DNA of 64,000 nucleotides, taken from contig NZ_KE136482.1 of the NCBI RefSeq assembly GCF_000407185.1, forward strand, positions 1,116,001 through 1,180,000, written 5' to 3'. Source of the DNA: Enterococcus malodoratus ATCC 43197. Lineage in GTDB: Bacteria > Bacillota > Bacilli > Lactobacillales > Enterococcaceae. Shown one piece after another: positions 32,465 through 41,346 of the stretch (within the stretch, counting starts at the first letter, position 1; the number at the start of each line of letters is the position of its first letter). Below the pieces are notes generated by a model that saw nothing but the letters and a program-made list of their open reading frames with translations, did not search any database and was not told the origin of the DNA. The translations under genes and the position numbers were made by a program.

Positions 32465-32746
32465 TTAAAGCATCTTGCTGTATTGATGAATCGCCCGCCG
32501 CAAACTTTCTAATTCCTTATCCGTCTGACCACTTTCTGCTGCATCCATAAACATGTGGTCAGCGTGCGCCTCTAACAATATTTGAGAAATCTTTTGAATC
32601 GCTGATTTCGCTGAATTTAATTGAATGATTACCTCATCAAACGGCTTTTCATCCGCGATCATTTTCTTGATTCCGCCGACTTGTCCTTCAATGCGATTGA
32701 TCCGTTTTACAAGATTATCTACCTGATGATCCGGTCTATGTGACAT
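32465..32746 (-). CDS. CsoR/RcnR-family repressor lacking all cysteines
   Basis: 93-residue four-helix repressor of the DUF156 family: INRIEGQVGGIKKMI, LNSAKSAIQKISQILLEAHADHM. Copper- and persulfide-sensing members use conserved Cys residues; here the first is Phe (KPFDEV) and the second is Met, and the protein has no Cys at all. One His of the usual set (EAHADH) remains, so a metal site of RcnR type or no metal site at all is possible. It heads the operon with the MATE pump. AAGGAGG-type bases precede the ATG. The operator is at 32811-32831. Confidence 0.88.
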   Translation of the reverse strand: MSHRPDHQVDNLVKRINRIEGQVGGIKKMIADEKPFDEVIIQLNSAKSAIQKISQILLEAHADHMFMDAAESGQTDKELESLRRAIHQYSKML

Positions 32747-32810
32747 AATTTTTCCTCCTTCTCCGTACTAAAAAACCCTTTTTAAGAGTCGAATTTATTT
32801 CTCTTATGGA

Positions 32811-32831
32811 GTATACCCCTATACCCCATAC
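32811..32831 (-). promoter_or_regulatory. probable CsoR-type operator
   Basis: GTATACCCCTATACCCC followed by ATAC, a C-tract/G-tract site of the kind bound by CsoR-family repressors. It lies 65 bp upstream of the repressor gene and overlaps minus-strand -10-like TATACT. Confidence 0.6.
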
Positions 32832-32873
32832 AAAAAGACTAATCCTTTTCAATAAAGAAGTCAATCCGACAGA

Positions 32874-32908
32874 CAAAAAGACCCACAGCAATCGAACTGC
32901 CATGGGCC
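32874..32908 (-). terminator. terminator of the thioesterase gene
   Basis: Stem CCCACAGCA/TGCCATGGG followed by five T on the minus strand. Confidence 0.75.
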
Positions 32909-32921
32909 CTATCTTCATTTA

Positions 32922-33464
32922 TTAATCTCCTGTACCTTCATCTGACCAAGGCAGATCCGTCGATAGCAAAGCAGCAAAGTTCTTGTATTCATCGCGTTCC
33001 TTCAGCCGATGATTACGTCGCTTTTCATACCCGCCACAGACCATTTTCTCCTCTGCCGTTTCTGGAACGACTGCCGGCACAGTAAATTCAGTTTCTTCGT
33101 TCATATGCGAAGGCACCGCTACAAAAGATGTAAAGCAAGTCGCCGCCAAATATCGTTCGCCGGTGGTTAGATCCTCTCCAATTACCTTCACAAAGACCTC
33201 CATCGATTTATTATGACTGCCGGAAACGTAGCACTTCACACATACGGAATGATTGGCGTGGAGTGGTTTCAAAAAGTTCAAATTATCTAGCGAAGCAGTC
33301 ACCGCACCTCTGCGGCAATGGCGTGAGATCGAGATTGAAGCGGCATCATCGATCAACGTCATCAGCTTTCCGCCAAATAAGTAGCCAAAAGGATTTAAAT
33401 CAAAAGGAAAAATTCGGTGCGTTTGAATCACACGAGATTCGCGGCAAGTTTTTGTTTCAGTCAA
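32922..33464 (-). CDS. acyl-CoA thioesterase, hotdog fold
   Basis: 180 residues from TTG 33464; a GTG at 33473 is the longer option but its AAAGAG site would be too close. The hotdog signature is clear: FPFDLNPFGYLFGGKLMTLIDDAASISISRHC, with the conserved helix start and catalytic Asp region, followed by TASLDNLNFLKPLH and the strand SMEVFVKVIGEDLTTGE. It resembles YkhA/YciA-type enzymes that hydrolyse short to medium acyl-CoA in the cytoplasm. The C-terminal 50 residues are charged and not conserved as far as I recall. Confidence 0.85.
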   Translation of the reverse strand: MTETKTCRESRVIQTHRIFPFDLNPFGYLFGGKLMTLIDDAASISISRHCRRGAVTASLDNLNFLKPLHANHSVCVKCYVSGSHNKSMEVFVKVIGEDLTTGERYLAATCFTSFVAVPSHMNEETEFTVPAVVPETAEEKMVCGGYEKRRNHRLKERDEYKNFAALLSTDLPWSDEGTGD

Positions 33465-33603
33465 ACAGTTCACTCTTTCTAAACATTATTTTTCTGTGTT
33501 TCGTACAGATTATGCCATCTTCCTGGCTTTTTTTCAAAAATTCGGAAAAGTATACAGGTTTACGGACATTCGGTATACTTGATTCATAAAGGAGGTCTAC
33601 CCT

Positions 33604-34779
33604 ATGGAAAAAGAAAAACCCTCAAAAATTATTCAATTTTTTGGCGGTAAAACATCGTATTACATTATCGGGCTGATTATTCTAAGTGCTTTAGCTATCT
33701 ATTTATTGAATACTGTCTCATTTATATTCAGACCGATCGTGGTTATCATCACAACCGTTTTGCCGCCAATGATTTTTGCACTGCTGCTATACTATTTATT
33801 GAATCCAGTAGTCAATTTTCTAAGTAAAAAAGGCATTCCGCGAACAATCAGCATCGTGCTCACCTATGTCGTGATTTTCGGTCTGCTTTTCTTTGGCGGA
33901 GCTAGGCTCGTACCGGTGATTCAGGATCAGGCGCAGGATTTGATCAAACAATTCCCTGAGTATGTCGATGATTTTCAAAATGCGATCAAAAATATTCTTG
34001 ACGCGACTCCTTTCGCCGCATCTTCTGATCAAGCGTTGAGTTCATTGGACAAGCTGACGAAAGAAGCCCTGAACTATTTAGGAAATAACTGGCAAGATGG
34101 TGCAAAAGGATTAGGTACGATCTTTTCAGCGGTTTCTAGTACTGCAATTACGTTGTTTACCGGACCGATCATCGCCTTCTTTTTGATCCAAAGTCCCCAT
34201 AAACTCTACAATGCAATCATTGATTTGATTCCGCCGCGCTTTAGAAAGGATTCAAGTTCTTTGATCAAGATCGCCAACCAGCAATTAGGCGCCTTTTTAA
34301 AAGGACAAGTCATTGCGTCTTTACTACTCGGTTTGATCTATTGGGTCGTGTTCTTGCTGCTAGGGTTGCAATTTGCGACGGTGATCGCACTGGCCGCCGG
34401 AATATTGAGTATTATTCCTTATATTGGATCGTTCTTGGCCTTCTTACCAGGCCTGTTCATCGCCTTCCAAGATTCTACCTTTATGGTGGTCAAATTCGTA
34501 ATCGCTTGGTTTGTGGTTCAATTACTTCACGGTGATTTGGTCGTTCCCCGCGTCATGGGCGACAAATTGAAGATTCATCCTATCACGATCCTGATCGTCT
34601 TATTGGTTATGGGGGATCTTTTAGGTCTGGTCGGCGTGATTTTCGGTATTCCGATCTATTCTATGATCAAATTATTGGTGGTTTTCACCTTCCGAAAATT
34701 CAAACAACGCTACAACAAATATTTTTCCGACGAGGGGGCCTATCGCAATACCGGGTTCTCAGAGGATGATTACTTGTAA
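33604..34779 (+). CDS. AI-2E family permease (PerM/YdiK-like)
   Basis: 391 residues with about eight membrane helices: two at the N-terminus (20-36 and 42-68), a cytosolic or periplasmic region (about 105-175), then a hydrophobic C-terminal half ending with GIPIYSMIKLLVVFTF. The motif GPIIAFFLI and the HGDLVVPRVMGDKLKIHPITILIVLLVMGDLLGLVG block are hallmarks of the family. Members export small molecules or ions, including proposed AI-2 export; the substrate here is unknown. It has an AAGGAGGT site and its own terminator. Confidence 0.88.
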   Translation: MEKEKPSKIIQFFGGKTSYYIIGLIILSALAIYLLNTVSFIFRPIVVIITTVLPPMIFALLLYYLLNPVVNFLSKKGIPRTISIVLTYVVIFGLLFFGGARLVPVIQDQAQDLIKQFPEYVDDFQNAIKNILDATPFAASSDQALSSLDKLTKEALNYLGNNWQDGAKGLGTIFSAVSSTAITLFTGPIIAFFLIQSPHKLYNAIIDLIPPRFRKDSSSLIKIANQQLGAFLKGQVIASLLLGLIYWVVFLLLGLQFATVIALAAGILSIIPYIGSFLAFLPGLFIAFQDSTFMVVKFVIAWFVVQLLHGDLVVPRVMGDKLKIHPITILIVLLVMGDLLGLVGVIFGIPIYSMIKLLVVFTFRKFKQRYNKYFSDEGAYRNTGFSEDDYL

Positions 34780-34782
34780 CCT

Positions 34783-34821
34783 AAAAATGGAGCTGTATCC
34801 AATCGGATACAGCTCCATTTT
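34783..34821. terminator. bidirectional terminator after the AI-2E permease gene
   Basis: Perfect 17-bp stem AAAATGGAGCTGTATCC/GGATACAGCTCCATTTT with a 4-nt loop. Confidence 0.9.
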
Positions 34822-34845
34822 GGCATTTTATAAACTGAACGTTTC

Positions 34846-35481
34846 TTATAAATAGATCGAAAAGAACATCAGCATAGCACCCAGCATGACAAACAAATGC
34901 CACACGACATGCATGTATCGTCTGTTTTTCATACTGTAAAAAACAGAACCCACAGTATAAGCGACCCCACCGCCGACTAGCAGCAGCAAGCCCTTTAATC
35001 CCACACTTTGATATAGACTTGGCAAAGCAATAACGACCGCCCAGCCCATCACATTATAAATGATCGTGGACAATTTAGAGACCGATTTTACTTTGCTTAA
35101 CGTCAAGCTTTTATAAACGATGCCAATGATCGCTGCCAGCCAAATGATACTTAACAATACGATCCCAATCGTTCCGCGAATATACAATAAGCAATAAGGC
35201 GTGTAGGTCCCTGCGATCAATAAGTAGATCGAGCAGTGATCGAAGACTTGAAAAACCTTTTTCGCCTTGGTAAAAATCAAGCTGTGATACAAGGTCGACG
35301 CTAAAAACAAGAGCAGGAGCGAAACACCATAAATAATAAATGAAACATAATGCAACCCGCTATCGGCCTTCTTCAACAGAAAAATGAATCCCACAATACT
35401 CAACAACACACCCACACCATGCGTCACCGCATTCAACACTTCATTTGTGATTAAGTACTTCCGGCTAAACTGTCTTTCCAT
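34846..35481 (-). CDS. hemolysin III family (PAQR-type) membrane protein
   Basis: 211 residues, seven membrane helices. Key motifs: NAVTHGVGVLLS in helix 1, STLYHSLIF with the conserved Ser/His in helix 2-3, FDHCSIYLLIAGTYTP, and HVVWHLFVMLGAMLMF with two His near the end. These Ser, Asp and His residues form the zinc-dependent hydrolase-like site of the progestin-receptor/hemolysin III superfamily. The biological role in bacteria is unclear and it need not be haemolytic. Single gene. Confidence 0.9.
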   Translation of the reverse strand: MERQFSRKYLITNEVLNAVTHGVGVLLSIVGFIFLLKKADSGLHYVSFIIYGVSLLLLFLASTLYHSLIFTKAKKVFQVFDHCSIYLLIAGTYTPYCLLYIRGTIGIVLLSIIWLAAIIGIVYKSLTLSKVKSVSKLSTIIYNVMGWAVVIALPSLYQSVGLKGLLLLVGGGVAYTVGSVFYSMKNRRYMHVVWHLFVMLGAMLMFFSIYL

Positions 35482-35569
35482 TCACATATCACCTCGAATT
35501 ATTTATTAAAGATAATATATCACGGTTAACGAAATAATTCAATCTAGTTTTTAAAACCAGATGATAAAT

Positions 35570-35866
35570 TTAGTCTAAGACAATCCCTTGCTTAACAAGT
35601 TTATAGCCAAAAACCAACTCATCTTCCACGAAAAGCTCCGCTTCTTTAGCCTCATTCAGCACCTTTATTAGCTCGTTCAGTGTTAAAAGCTGGTCGTACT
35701 GTTTCCTTAAAATGATTTTTTCTGCCTCTGCCTGGACCGCTAAATGATTGGTCTGCTTTTCGCCATCATTCACAAAAACGTAGGTATAAGAGGACAATGT
35801 CTTCATTTCCCCTGCTGCATCCACTTGGATTGCCGTCAATAAATCCTTGGCCCTCACCCTTCTCAC
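35570..35866 (-). CDS. 98-residue hypothetical protein
   Basis: Starts at GTG 35866 (or GTG 35857, which has GAGAAGG upstream). A compact soluble protein with alternating strands and helices (SYTYVFVNDGEKQTNHLAVQAEAEKIILRKQYDQL). I do not recognise the family. A minus-strand TATAAT lies just upstream, after the terminator of the methionine operon, so it is a separate unit. Confidence 0.6.
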   Translation of the reverse strand: MRRVRAKDLLTAIQVDAAGEMKTLSSYTYVFVNDGEKQTNHLAVQAEAEKIILRKQYDQLLTLNELIKVLNEAKEAELFVEDELVFGYKLVKQGIVLD

Positions 35867-35900
35867 CTCACTTAATTCCCATTTGTACTTTCATTATAGC

Positions 35901-35947
35901 AAAAAGAAAACGATGAATCGGGCTCGGATGCTTCCCGGTTCATCGTT
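35901..35947 (-). terminator. terminator of the metQNI operon
   Basis: Stem AACGATGAATCGGG/CCCGGTTCATCGTT with one G-T pair, followed by a T-rich tract on the minus strand. Confidence 0.85.
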
Positions 35948-35953
35948 AATCAC

Positions 35954-36616
35954 TCAACTTCGGTCTAAACTTTTTGCGATCGTATTTCCTAATGACTGGA
36001 CGATCTGGACCAATACGATCAATAAAATAATGGTTGTATACATCACTGCCGGCTCATTTCGCAAAAAGCCGTATTGATAGGCAATACTGCCTAGACCACC
36101 TGCTCCAACTAAACCAGCCATCGCTGTTGCACCGATCAGTCCGATCATCGCAATCGTCAACCCGCGAATAATTCCTCCTCGGGCTTCTCTCAATAAAACG
36201 CTGCGGATTATATGAAAATGACTGATCCCCATTGCCTGATAGGCTTCAATCACGCCGCCATCAACTTCTAAGAGCGACGTTTCCACCAACCGGGCCAAGT
36301 AAGGCGCAGTATAAATGATCAACGGCAATAATACGCCCTGCACACCAATCGTGGTTCCCATGATCAGTTTTGTCAAAGGCAAAATCAAAAATAATAAAAT
36401 GATAAATGGCAAAGAACGCAGCACGTTGATCACACTATTCAAGATAGAGTATAAGGTAAAGTTACTGTTCAAACCGCCCGGGCGAGCGATGACTAAAAGC
36501 ACTCCTAAGGGGATTCCAATAATGATGGATAGCGCTAATGCTACGCAGACCATCACGAGCGTCTGACCTAAGCCTTCAATCACGACGTTTCCCCATTGAT
36601 TCCAAAATTCGCTCAT
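35954..36616 (-). CDS. metI: methionine ABC transporter permease
   Basis: 220 residues from the ATG at 36616 (MSEFWNQWGNVVIEGLGQTL), which has TAGGAGGT upstream; the frame opens ten codons earlier without a site. Five membrane helices and the EAA loop EAYQAMGISHFHIIRSVLLREARGGI that docks on the ATPase. Together with metN and metQ it imports methionine (and often D-methionine or its sulfoxide). Last gene of the T-box-controlled operon. Confidence 0.93.
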   Translation of the reverse strand: MSEFWNQWGNVVIEGLGQTLVMVCVALALSIIIGIPLGVLLVIARPGGLNSNFTLYSILNSVINVLRSLPFIILLFLILPLTKLIMGTTIGVQGVLLPLIIYTAPYLARLVETSLLEVDGGVIEAYQAMGISHFHIIRSVLLREARGGIIRGLTIAMIGLIGATAMAGLVGAGGLGSIAYQYGFLRNEPAVMYTTIILLIVLVQIVQSLGNTIAKSLDRS

Positions 36617-36696
36617 TAAACGACCTCCTAATTCGTATTGAATCAATCCTTCTTCAAACTAAATAAATGATTCTAACTCTCATCATACCGAACGTT

Positions 36697-37740
36697 CTAT
36701 CTGACTGAAGAGCCGGTACCTAAATCTCCGCTGATATCCTCGATAATAACGCCTTGGCTTTTGATGTATTCTTTGGCCGCTTGGAAATCCTGTTCTGTTC
36801 CTCCGGCAAATTGCACTAATAATTGACCATGGCGTTTTTCCTTCAAGTATCCGATATTGCCGCTGAGAATATTTGGACATAGTGGAAAATCCTTTGCAAC
36901 TTTTGCTAAAACTGGCTCTGTAGCATCGTCCCCAATAAATTGCAGTTGAACCAGACGTCCTGTCCCTTTATACGCCGCTAAAACGTCTTCTGGGACGTTG
37001 TATCCATCATTTGCTCCAATGAACCGTTTAGTCGTTTCCTCTTCAGGACGGGTGAACAGATCGATCACAGGCCCTGCCTCCACAATCTTCCCATCCTCCA
37101 TAACCGCCACTCGATCACAGATCCGCTGCACCACATCAATTTCATGAGTAATTAGAAAAATCGTGATTCCTAACTCTTGATTGATCTTTGTTAATAAAGC
37201 CAAGATTGACTCTGTCGTCTCCGGGTCCAGCGCACTTGTCGCCTCATCCGACAACAAAATCTCTGGTTCGTGGGCTAATGCTCGCGCAATCGCTACCCGC
37301 TGCCGTTGACCGCCGGATAATTGCGCCGGATAATTATCCTTGCGGTCTGTTAAACCAACCAAATCCAAATATTTATCAACACGTTTTGCGATGACCTCTT
37401 TCGAAACACCTTCCAGCTTCAACGGTTTGGCAATATTTTCATAAACCGTCGCTGTTGATAATAAATTATAGCCTTGAAAGATCATCCCAATCTTCCGTCT
37501 AGTTAACAATAATTCTTTTTTGTTTAGTTCCTTTAAATTCTGACCGTTGATCGAAATTTCCCCCGTCGTAGGCGGCTCTAAAAAATTGATCATACGGATT
37601 AAGGTAGACTTCCCAGCACCAGAGTACCCCACGACGCCAAAGATTTCCCCTTTTTCGATCGTTAAACTGACCTCTTTGACTGCTTCGATTCGCCGTTTCT
37701 TTTGTTGGTAAACTTTTGAAACATTTTTAAGTTCAATCAT
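36697..37740 (-). CDS. metN: methionine ABC transporter ATP-binding protein
   Basis: 347 residues. Walker A GYSGAGKST, signature LSGGQRQRVAIARAL, Walker B region EILLSDEATSALD, H-loop LITHEIDV. A C-terminal NIL domain (about 265-340) is the regulatory methionine-binding domain typical of MetN, through which high cellular methionine slows transport. It lies between metQ and metI on the same strand. The stop is followed 80 bp later by metI. Confidence 0.95.
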   Translation of the reverse strand: MIELKNVSKVYQQKKRRIEAVKEVSLTIEKGEIFGVVGYSGAGKSTLIRMINFLEPPTTGEISINGQNLKELNKKELLLTRRKIGMIFQGYNLLSTATVYENIAKPLKLEGVSKEVIAKRVDKYLDLVGLTDRKDNYPAQLSGGQRQRVAIARALAHEPEILLSDEATSALDPETTESILALLTKINQELGITIFLITHEIDVVQRICDRVAVMEDGKIVEAGPVIDLFTRPEEETTKRFIGANDGYNVPEDVLAAYKGTGRLVQLQFIGDDATEPVLAKVAKDFPLCPNILSGNIGYLKEKRHGQLLVQFAGGTEQDFQAAKEYIKSQGVIIEDISGDLGTGSSVR

Positions 37741-37852
37741 GTGAATTATCCCTTCTCATTCGTATGGATGCTTTCCAGAAGAATACCTCCGACTTTCAGG
37801 CCACGTACCATTCAACGAAACATTCCCATCATTTTCTTTTGATATTTTTTGC

Positions 37853-38677
37853 TTAAAACGCCGGAACAACGGAGCCTTTGAACTTTTCTTCGATAAATTT
37901 CTTTGTTTCATCCGATTGATAATACTTTTTGATCTCTTTTACGATCTTGTCGTCCTTGTTTTCTGTCCGAACCGCAAATACATTGTAATTTGGATTGTCT
38001 TTCAGTGGTTCATGGTAGATCGCGTTGTCATTGATCGTCAGTCCTGCACCGAAGGCAAAATTGGTATTGATCGCAGCAGCAGCTAGTTCATTTAATTGTG
38101 AAGGAATCTGTGAAGCCTCTAACTCAACAATTTCAATATTTTTTGGATTTTCATCAATATCATTTTTTGTAGCCTTAACTTCAACACCGTCTTTTAATTT
38201 GATCACGCCTGCTTTTTCCAGTAATTTCAATGCTCGGTACTCATTCGTTGGATCGTTGGGCACACCAATTTTATCTCCGGATTGAAGTTTACTTAAATTC
38301 GAAAGTTTTTTAGAGTAAACCCCTAATGGAAATGCGACCGTTTTAAAGGCTGTTTCGATCTTGTAGTCCTTATCTTTTACTTGCTGCTCCAAGAAAGACA
38401 GTGTTTGATAGCTGTTTCCGTCTAAATCCCCATCATTTAAAGCAGTATTGGGCGTGTTGTAATCATCGAAGCTTTTCACCTTAATCTCAATACCATCCTT
38501 TTTTGCTTGTTTAGCGACCTCTTCTAAAATTTCTTGATGCGGTCCTGATGTTACTCCGATAGTTACCTTCTTCTCATCCAACGGTTTAGCCTCGCTTTTG
38601 CTTCCGCAACCTGCTAATAATCCACTCACTGCTAACGCCGCTACACTTAATAAAATCCCTTTACCTATTTTTTTCAT
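37853..38677 (-). CDS. metQ: methionine-binding lipoprotein
   Basis: 274 residues from the ATG at 38677, eight bases after AGGAGG; the ATG two codons earlier is too close to that site. Signal peptide with lipobox LLAGC, then the NlpA/MetQ fold: VTIGVTSGPHQEILEEVAKQ, FDDYNTPNTALNDGDLDGNSYQTLSFLEQQ, and FPLGVYSKK. It captures methionine outside the membrane for MetNI. First gene after the T-box. Confidence 0.93.
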   Translation of the reverse strand: MKKIGKGILLSVAALAVSGLLAGCGSKSEAKPLDEKKVTIGVTSGPHQEILEEVAKQAKKDGIEIKVKSFDDYNTPNTALNDGDLDGNSYQTLSFLEQQVKDKDYKIETAFKTVAFPLGVYSKKLSNLSKLQSGDKIGVPNDPTNEYRALKLLEKAGVIKLKDGVEVKATKNDIDENPKNIEIVELEASQIPSQLNELAAAAINTNFAFGAGLTINDNAIYHEPLKDNPNYNVFAVRTENKDDKIVKEIKKYYQSDETKKFIEEKFKGSVVPAF

Positions 38678-38779
38678 TGTCATTTCCTCCTGCTTTTTAT
38701 TCGTTTTCGTGCACTAACGTGATCGTAAAACGAGTCGCTCACGCAAATACAATTGATTCTTCAAAGTGCTAGTTGAACA

Positions 38780-39050
38780 AGAAAAAAAGCCCGCCCTTTT
38801 CCACACTATTCGTGTTGGAAAAGGACGAGCTCACTCGCGATACCACCTTCATTTGCAATAATCTCACAACTATTGCCTTAACAAGTACGCATTCATACTT
38901 GAGCATTGTTAACGAGCGCTGCCCCGTCACTGCCTACTTATCGGCAATGCCATTCAGAGACCATTTTCTAGATCCATCCACATATCCGCTCTCACCTGCC
39001 CGGACTCTCTTTGATGCTTCGCAATCTATACTTTTCTCTTCATCACGTTT
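38780..39050 (-). promoter_or_regulatory. methionine T-box riboswitch upstream of metQNI
   Basis: The T-box core AAGGTGGTATCGCG is at 38850-38837 on the minus strand, followed by the antiterminator and a long terminator stem (about 38788-38832) with a T-run. In Stem I the specifier position reads ATG at 38953-38951, within GAATGGC, so uncharged tRNA-Met should turn the operon on. Stem I runs from about 39045. Confidence 0.92.
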
Positions 39051-39076
39051 CTTCGTTTAGCAAATTGATAAATCGT

Positions 39077-39105
39077 ATCTTACACTTCAAAACAAAAGCT
39101 GTCAA
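39077..39105 (-). promoter_or_regulatory. promoter of the T-box/metQNI operon
   Basis: Minus-strand TTGACA (39100-39105), 17-bp spacer, TAAGAT (39077-39082). Back-to-back with the promoter of the dehydrogenase gene. Confidence 0.75.
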
Positions 39106-39130
39106 CATTTTTTTATCACTAAAAACACAG

Positions 39131-39159
39131 TTGACTTTAATTTTAACTAAGAATAAACT
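39131..39159 (+). promoter_or_regulatory. promoter of the dehydrogenase gene
   Basis: TTGACT (39131-39136), 17-bp spacer, TAAACT (39154-39159), 31 bp before the ATG at 39191. Confidence 0.65.
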
Positions 39160-39190
39160 AGTTGAAATCTCACTTAAGGAGCTGAGTTCA

Positions 39191-40258
39191 ATGGACATCA
39201 CAACAGAAGTACGTCCTGGCGCAAATCGCTACGTCAGCGGAGAAAATATCCTCCAAGATTTACCTAGCTATTTAGTTGGTTTTAAAAAGATCTCTGTTAT
39301 CACAGGAGAAAAATCATCTGAAGCATTTAAAAAATATTATCGTAAAGAGCTTCACTACCCTACCTATCGATATGATGGCAGCTCTAGTCATGAAAATGCG
39401 GTTGAAATAGCTGCTAAAATTGAACAAGCCGAGCTAATTCTTGCTATTGGTGCAGGACGAGTGATCGATACTGCAAAAATGGTTGCAGAAGAATTAAACG
39501 CTGAATTAATGGTGATTCCAACTTTGATTTCTAATTGTGCACCATTCACACCAATCGTCGCAGTTTATCATCCTAACCGTACTTTCAAGGAAATGGGTTT
39601 TATGAAACGCGCCCCTTTGCTAACCTTAGTCGATTCGAAGTTTTTGTTAGCAACTCCAAAAGATTACTTTGTTGCCGGCATTGGTGATACATTAGCAAAA
39701 TGGTACGAAATCGAGGGCATCACACGCAACCTCCAAGACGATGAAAAGTCTGCTTATGTTCGTCTCGGAATCGCTAGTGCCAAGGCCATTCAGGAAATCC
39801 TGCTAAAAGACGCAATTCCTGCCATCGAAGATCTTAAGAATGATAAAGCGACTCCCGCCTTTAGCAGGGTCACAGACACGATTATTGGTTTGGCTGGCGA
39901 AACTGGTGGATTTGCGGCCTCCTTTGGTCGATCAGCTGGTGCTCATGCCGTTCATGATGGACTATCCTATCTGGAATCCACCCACAATCAACTACATGGT
40001 AAAAAAGTTGCCTATGGTATCTTGGTTCAATTAGCACATACAAAAGACATACCTGAAATACAAAAGATACGACCTTTTTATCAAGCAACAGGCCTACCGC
40101 TGAAGTTAGAAGAGTTGAATGTTTTAGACATTTCTAAAGAAACACTGGCTCCTGTAATCAACCATGCTGCTTCCTCAAATGAAACATTTATTATGGTTGA
40201 CCCTAAAATAACTCCAGATCAAGTCTATCAAGCAATTCAAAAGGTCGAGTCATTATAA
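39191..40258 (+). CDS. iron-containing alcohol/glycerol-dehydrogenase family oxidoreductase
   Basis: 355 residues from the ATG at 39191 with AAGGAG upstream; the frame is open farther back across the T-box region, which I reject. N-terminal dinucleotide-binding half: ILAIGAGRVIDTAKMVA and IPTLISNCAPFTPI. C-terminal metal-binding half with Asp in GIGDTLAKWYE, His in AGAHAVHDGLSYL and His in LHGKKVAYGI, the ligand set of GldA-type enzymes. It resembles GldA and YbdH-like hydroxy-acid dehydrogenases; the substrate is uncertain. It is divergent from the methionine operon and ends in the palindromic terminator at the edge of the repeat array. Confidence 0.88.
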   Translation: MDITTEVRPGANRYVSGENILQDLPSYLVGFKKISVITGEKSSEAFKKYYRKELHYPTYRYDGSSSHENAVEIAAKIEQAELILAIGAGRVIDTAKMVAEELNAELMVIPTLISNCAPFTPIVAVYHPNRTFKEMGFMKRAPLLTLVDSKFLLATPKDYFVAGIGDTLAKWYEIEGITRNLQDDEKSAYVRLGIASAKAIQEILLKDAIPAIEDLKNDKATPAFSRVTDTIIGLAGETGGFAASFGRSAGAHAVHDGLSYLESTHNQLHGKKVAYGILVQLAHTKDIPEIQKIRPFYQATGLPLKLEELNVLDISKETLAPVINHAASSNETFIMVDPKITPDQVYQAIQKVESL

Positions 40259-40269
40259 AGTTTACTTTT

Positions 40270-40300
40270 AACCATTGAGGTATACCTCAATGGTTTTTTT
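40270..40300. terminator. palindromic terminator containing a repeat unit
   Basis: Perfect 26-bp palindrome starting AACCATTGAGGTA, centred on GTATAC, then a T-run. It ends the dehydrogenase gene and is also the second repeat unit. Confidence 0.8.
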
Positions 40301-40450
40301 ATTTGCTTTAAAGTTTACTTCTTACCAAGCACTAAAGGTTTACCTTTATATGAACGATATTCCGAATAACTATTAACAGTTTACTTCAATTAACCTGTAT
40401 TTTACAGTATTTATTTAAAGTATACCTTTATACATGAATTCAACTTCTCC

Positions 40451-40498
40451 AGCAAAAAAGTATACCTTAAATGTGTATTTAAGGTATACTTTTTTGCT
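40451..40498. repeat. 22-bp perfect hairpin inside the array
   Basis: Arms 40451-40472 and 40477-40498, loop GTGT. Each arm carries one GTATAC unit and the arms end AGCAAAAAAG/CTTTTTTGCT. It may form a cruciform or act as a paired binding site. Confidence 0.8.
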
Positions 40499-41346
40499 GT
40501 CAAAACATTCAAATCAAATTTTAAATAGTTTACCTTAATTCTATTTTATCCTAAAGTTTACTTCATTCTACTTTCTACAAAATGCTTATCTAGCAACGTT
40601 TTCATTATGGTATACCTCAAAAAGCAAATGCTCGCAAAAAAAGTTTACCTTAATAAATTAAAATGAAGTAGACTTCTATGTAGATCATATTATTCAGATA
40701 AATGAAGTTTACCTCAATATGATATGATACGGTATACTTCATTAAAGTATACCGTATTTTTAGAGGTTTACCTCAATAAATGTATATTCAGTTTACTTTT
40801 TGTAGGCATAAAAGGTTTACTTATATGATACTAATCAATTTAGTTTACCTTAATTAAACCTTATTAAATGGGTAAACTTTATTAGTATACAGTTTACTTT
40901 TTTATTTTTGTATAAAAGTTTACCTCAAATTAAAAGTTTACTTAAAATAGATATTGGAATAATTGAAGTATACTTTTAATAAGTAATAGGTAAACTTATA
41001 TTTATTTAAAGTATACCTTTATAAGAGTTAATTGCTGATATAAAGCAATTTAAATCTAATTAAAGTAAACCTTTCTTAAATTGAGGTAGACTTTTATAAA
41101 AATATCCGTTTACCTCCAAAAGAATAAGAGTTCACCTTTAAGCTTTTAGAGTAAACTTTTTATATCTCATTTAAGTAAACCTTATTGCAATAATTGAAGT
41201 AGACTTTATTTTTGTTAATTCAGGTATACTCTAAATTAGTATTTTTTTATAGTTTACCCTATTTTAAATATTTGTAGTAAACCTTATTGATATTTCGAAA
41301 GCTTTATAGTAAACTTTAATTGAGAAATTATGATTGGAGAATCTTT

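Larger units (their letters stand above)
40260..41314. repeat. array of about 39 GTWWAC-centred repeats (iteron/centromere-like)
   Basis: I count 39 units of the form R-GTWWAC-Y, usually AAGTTTACYT, AGGTATACCT or inverse, including variants GTAGAC and GTTCAC. Examples are 40280-40285, 40338-40343, 40420-40425, 40643-40648, 40766-40771, 41065-41070, 41151-41156 and 41309-41314. Spacing is irregular at first, but from 41065 to 41309 it is about 21-25 bp for most steps, near two helical turns. No gene fits in the 1.05 kb. The position next to parA matches the iteron arrays of pAD1-type RepA_N plasmids. Confidence 0.85.

Noticed and set aside
32736-32918. 60-residue frame overlapping the CsoR-like gene start
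   Set aside because: It covers the operator/promoter region and the thioesterase terminator and has no binding site.
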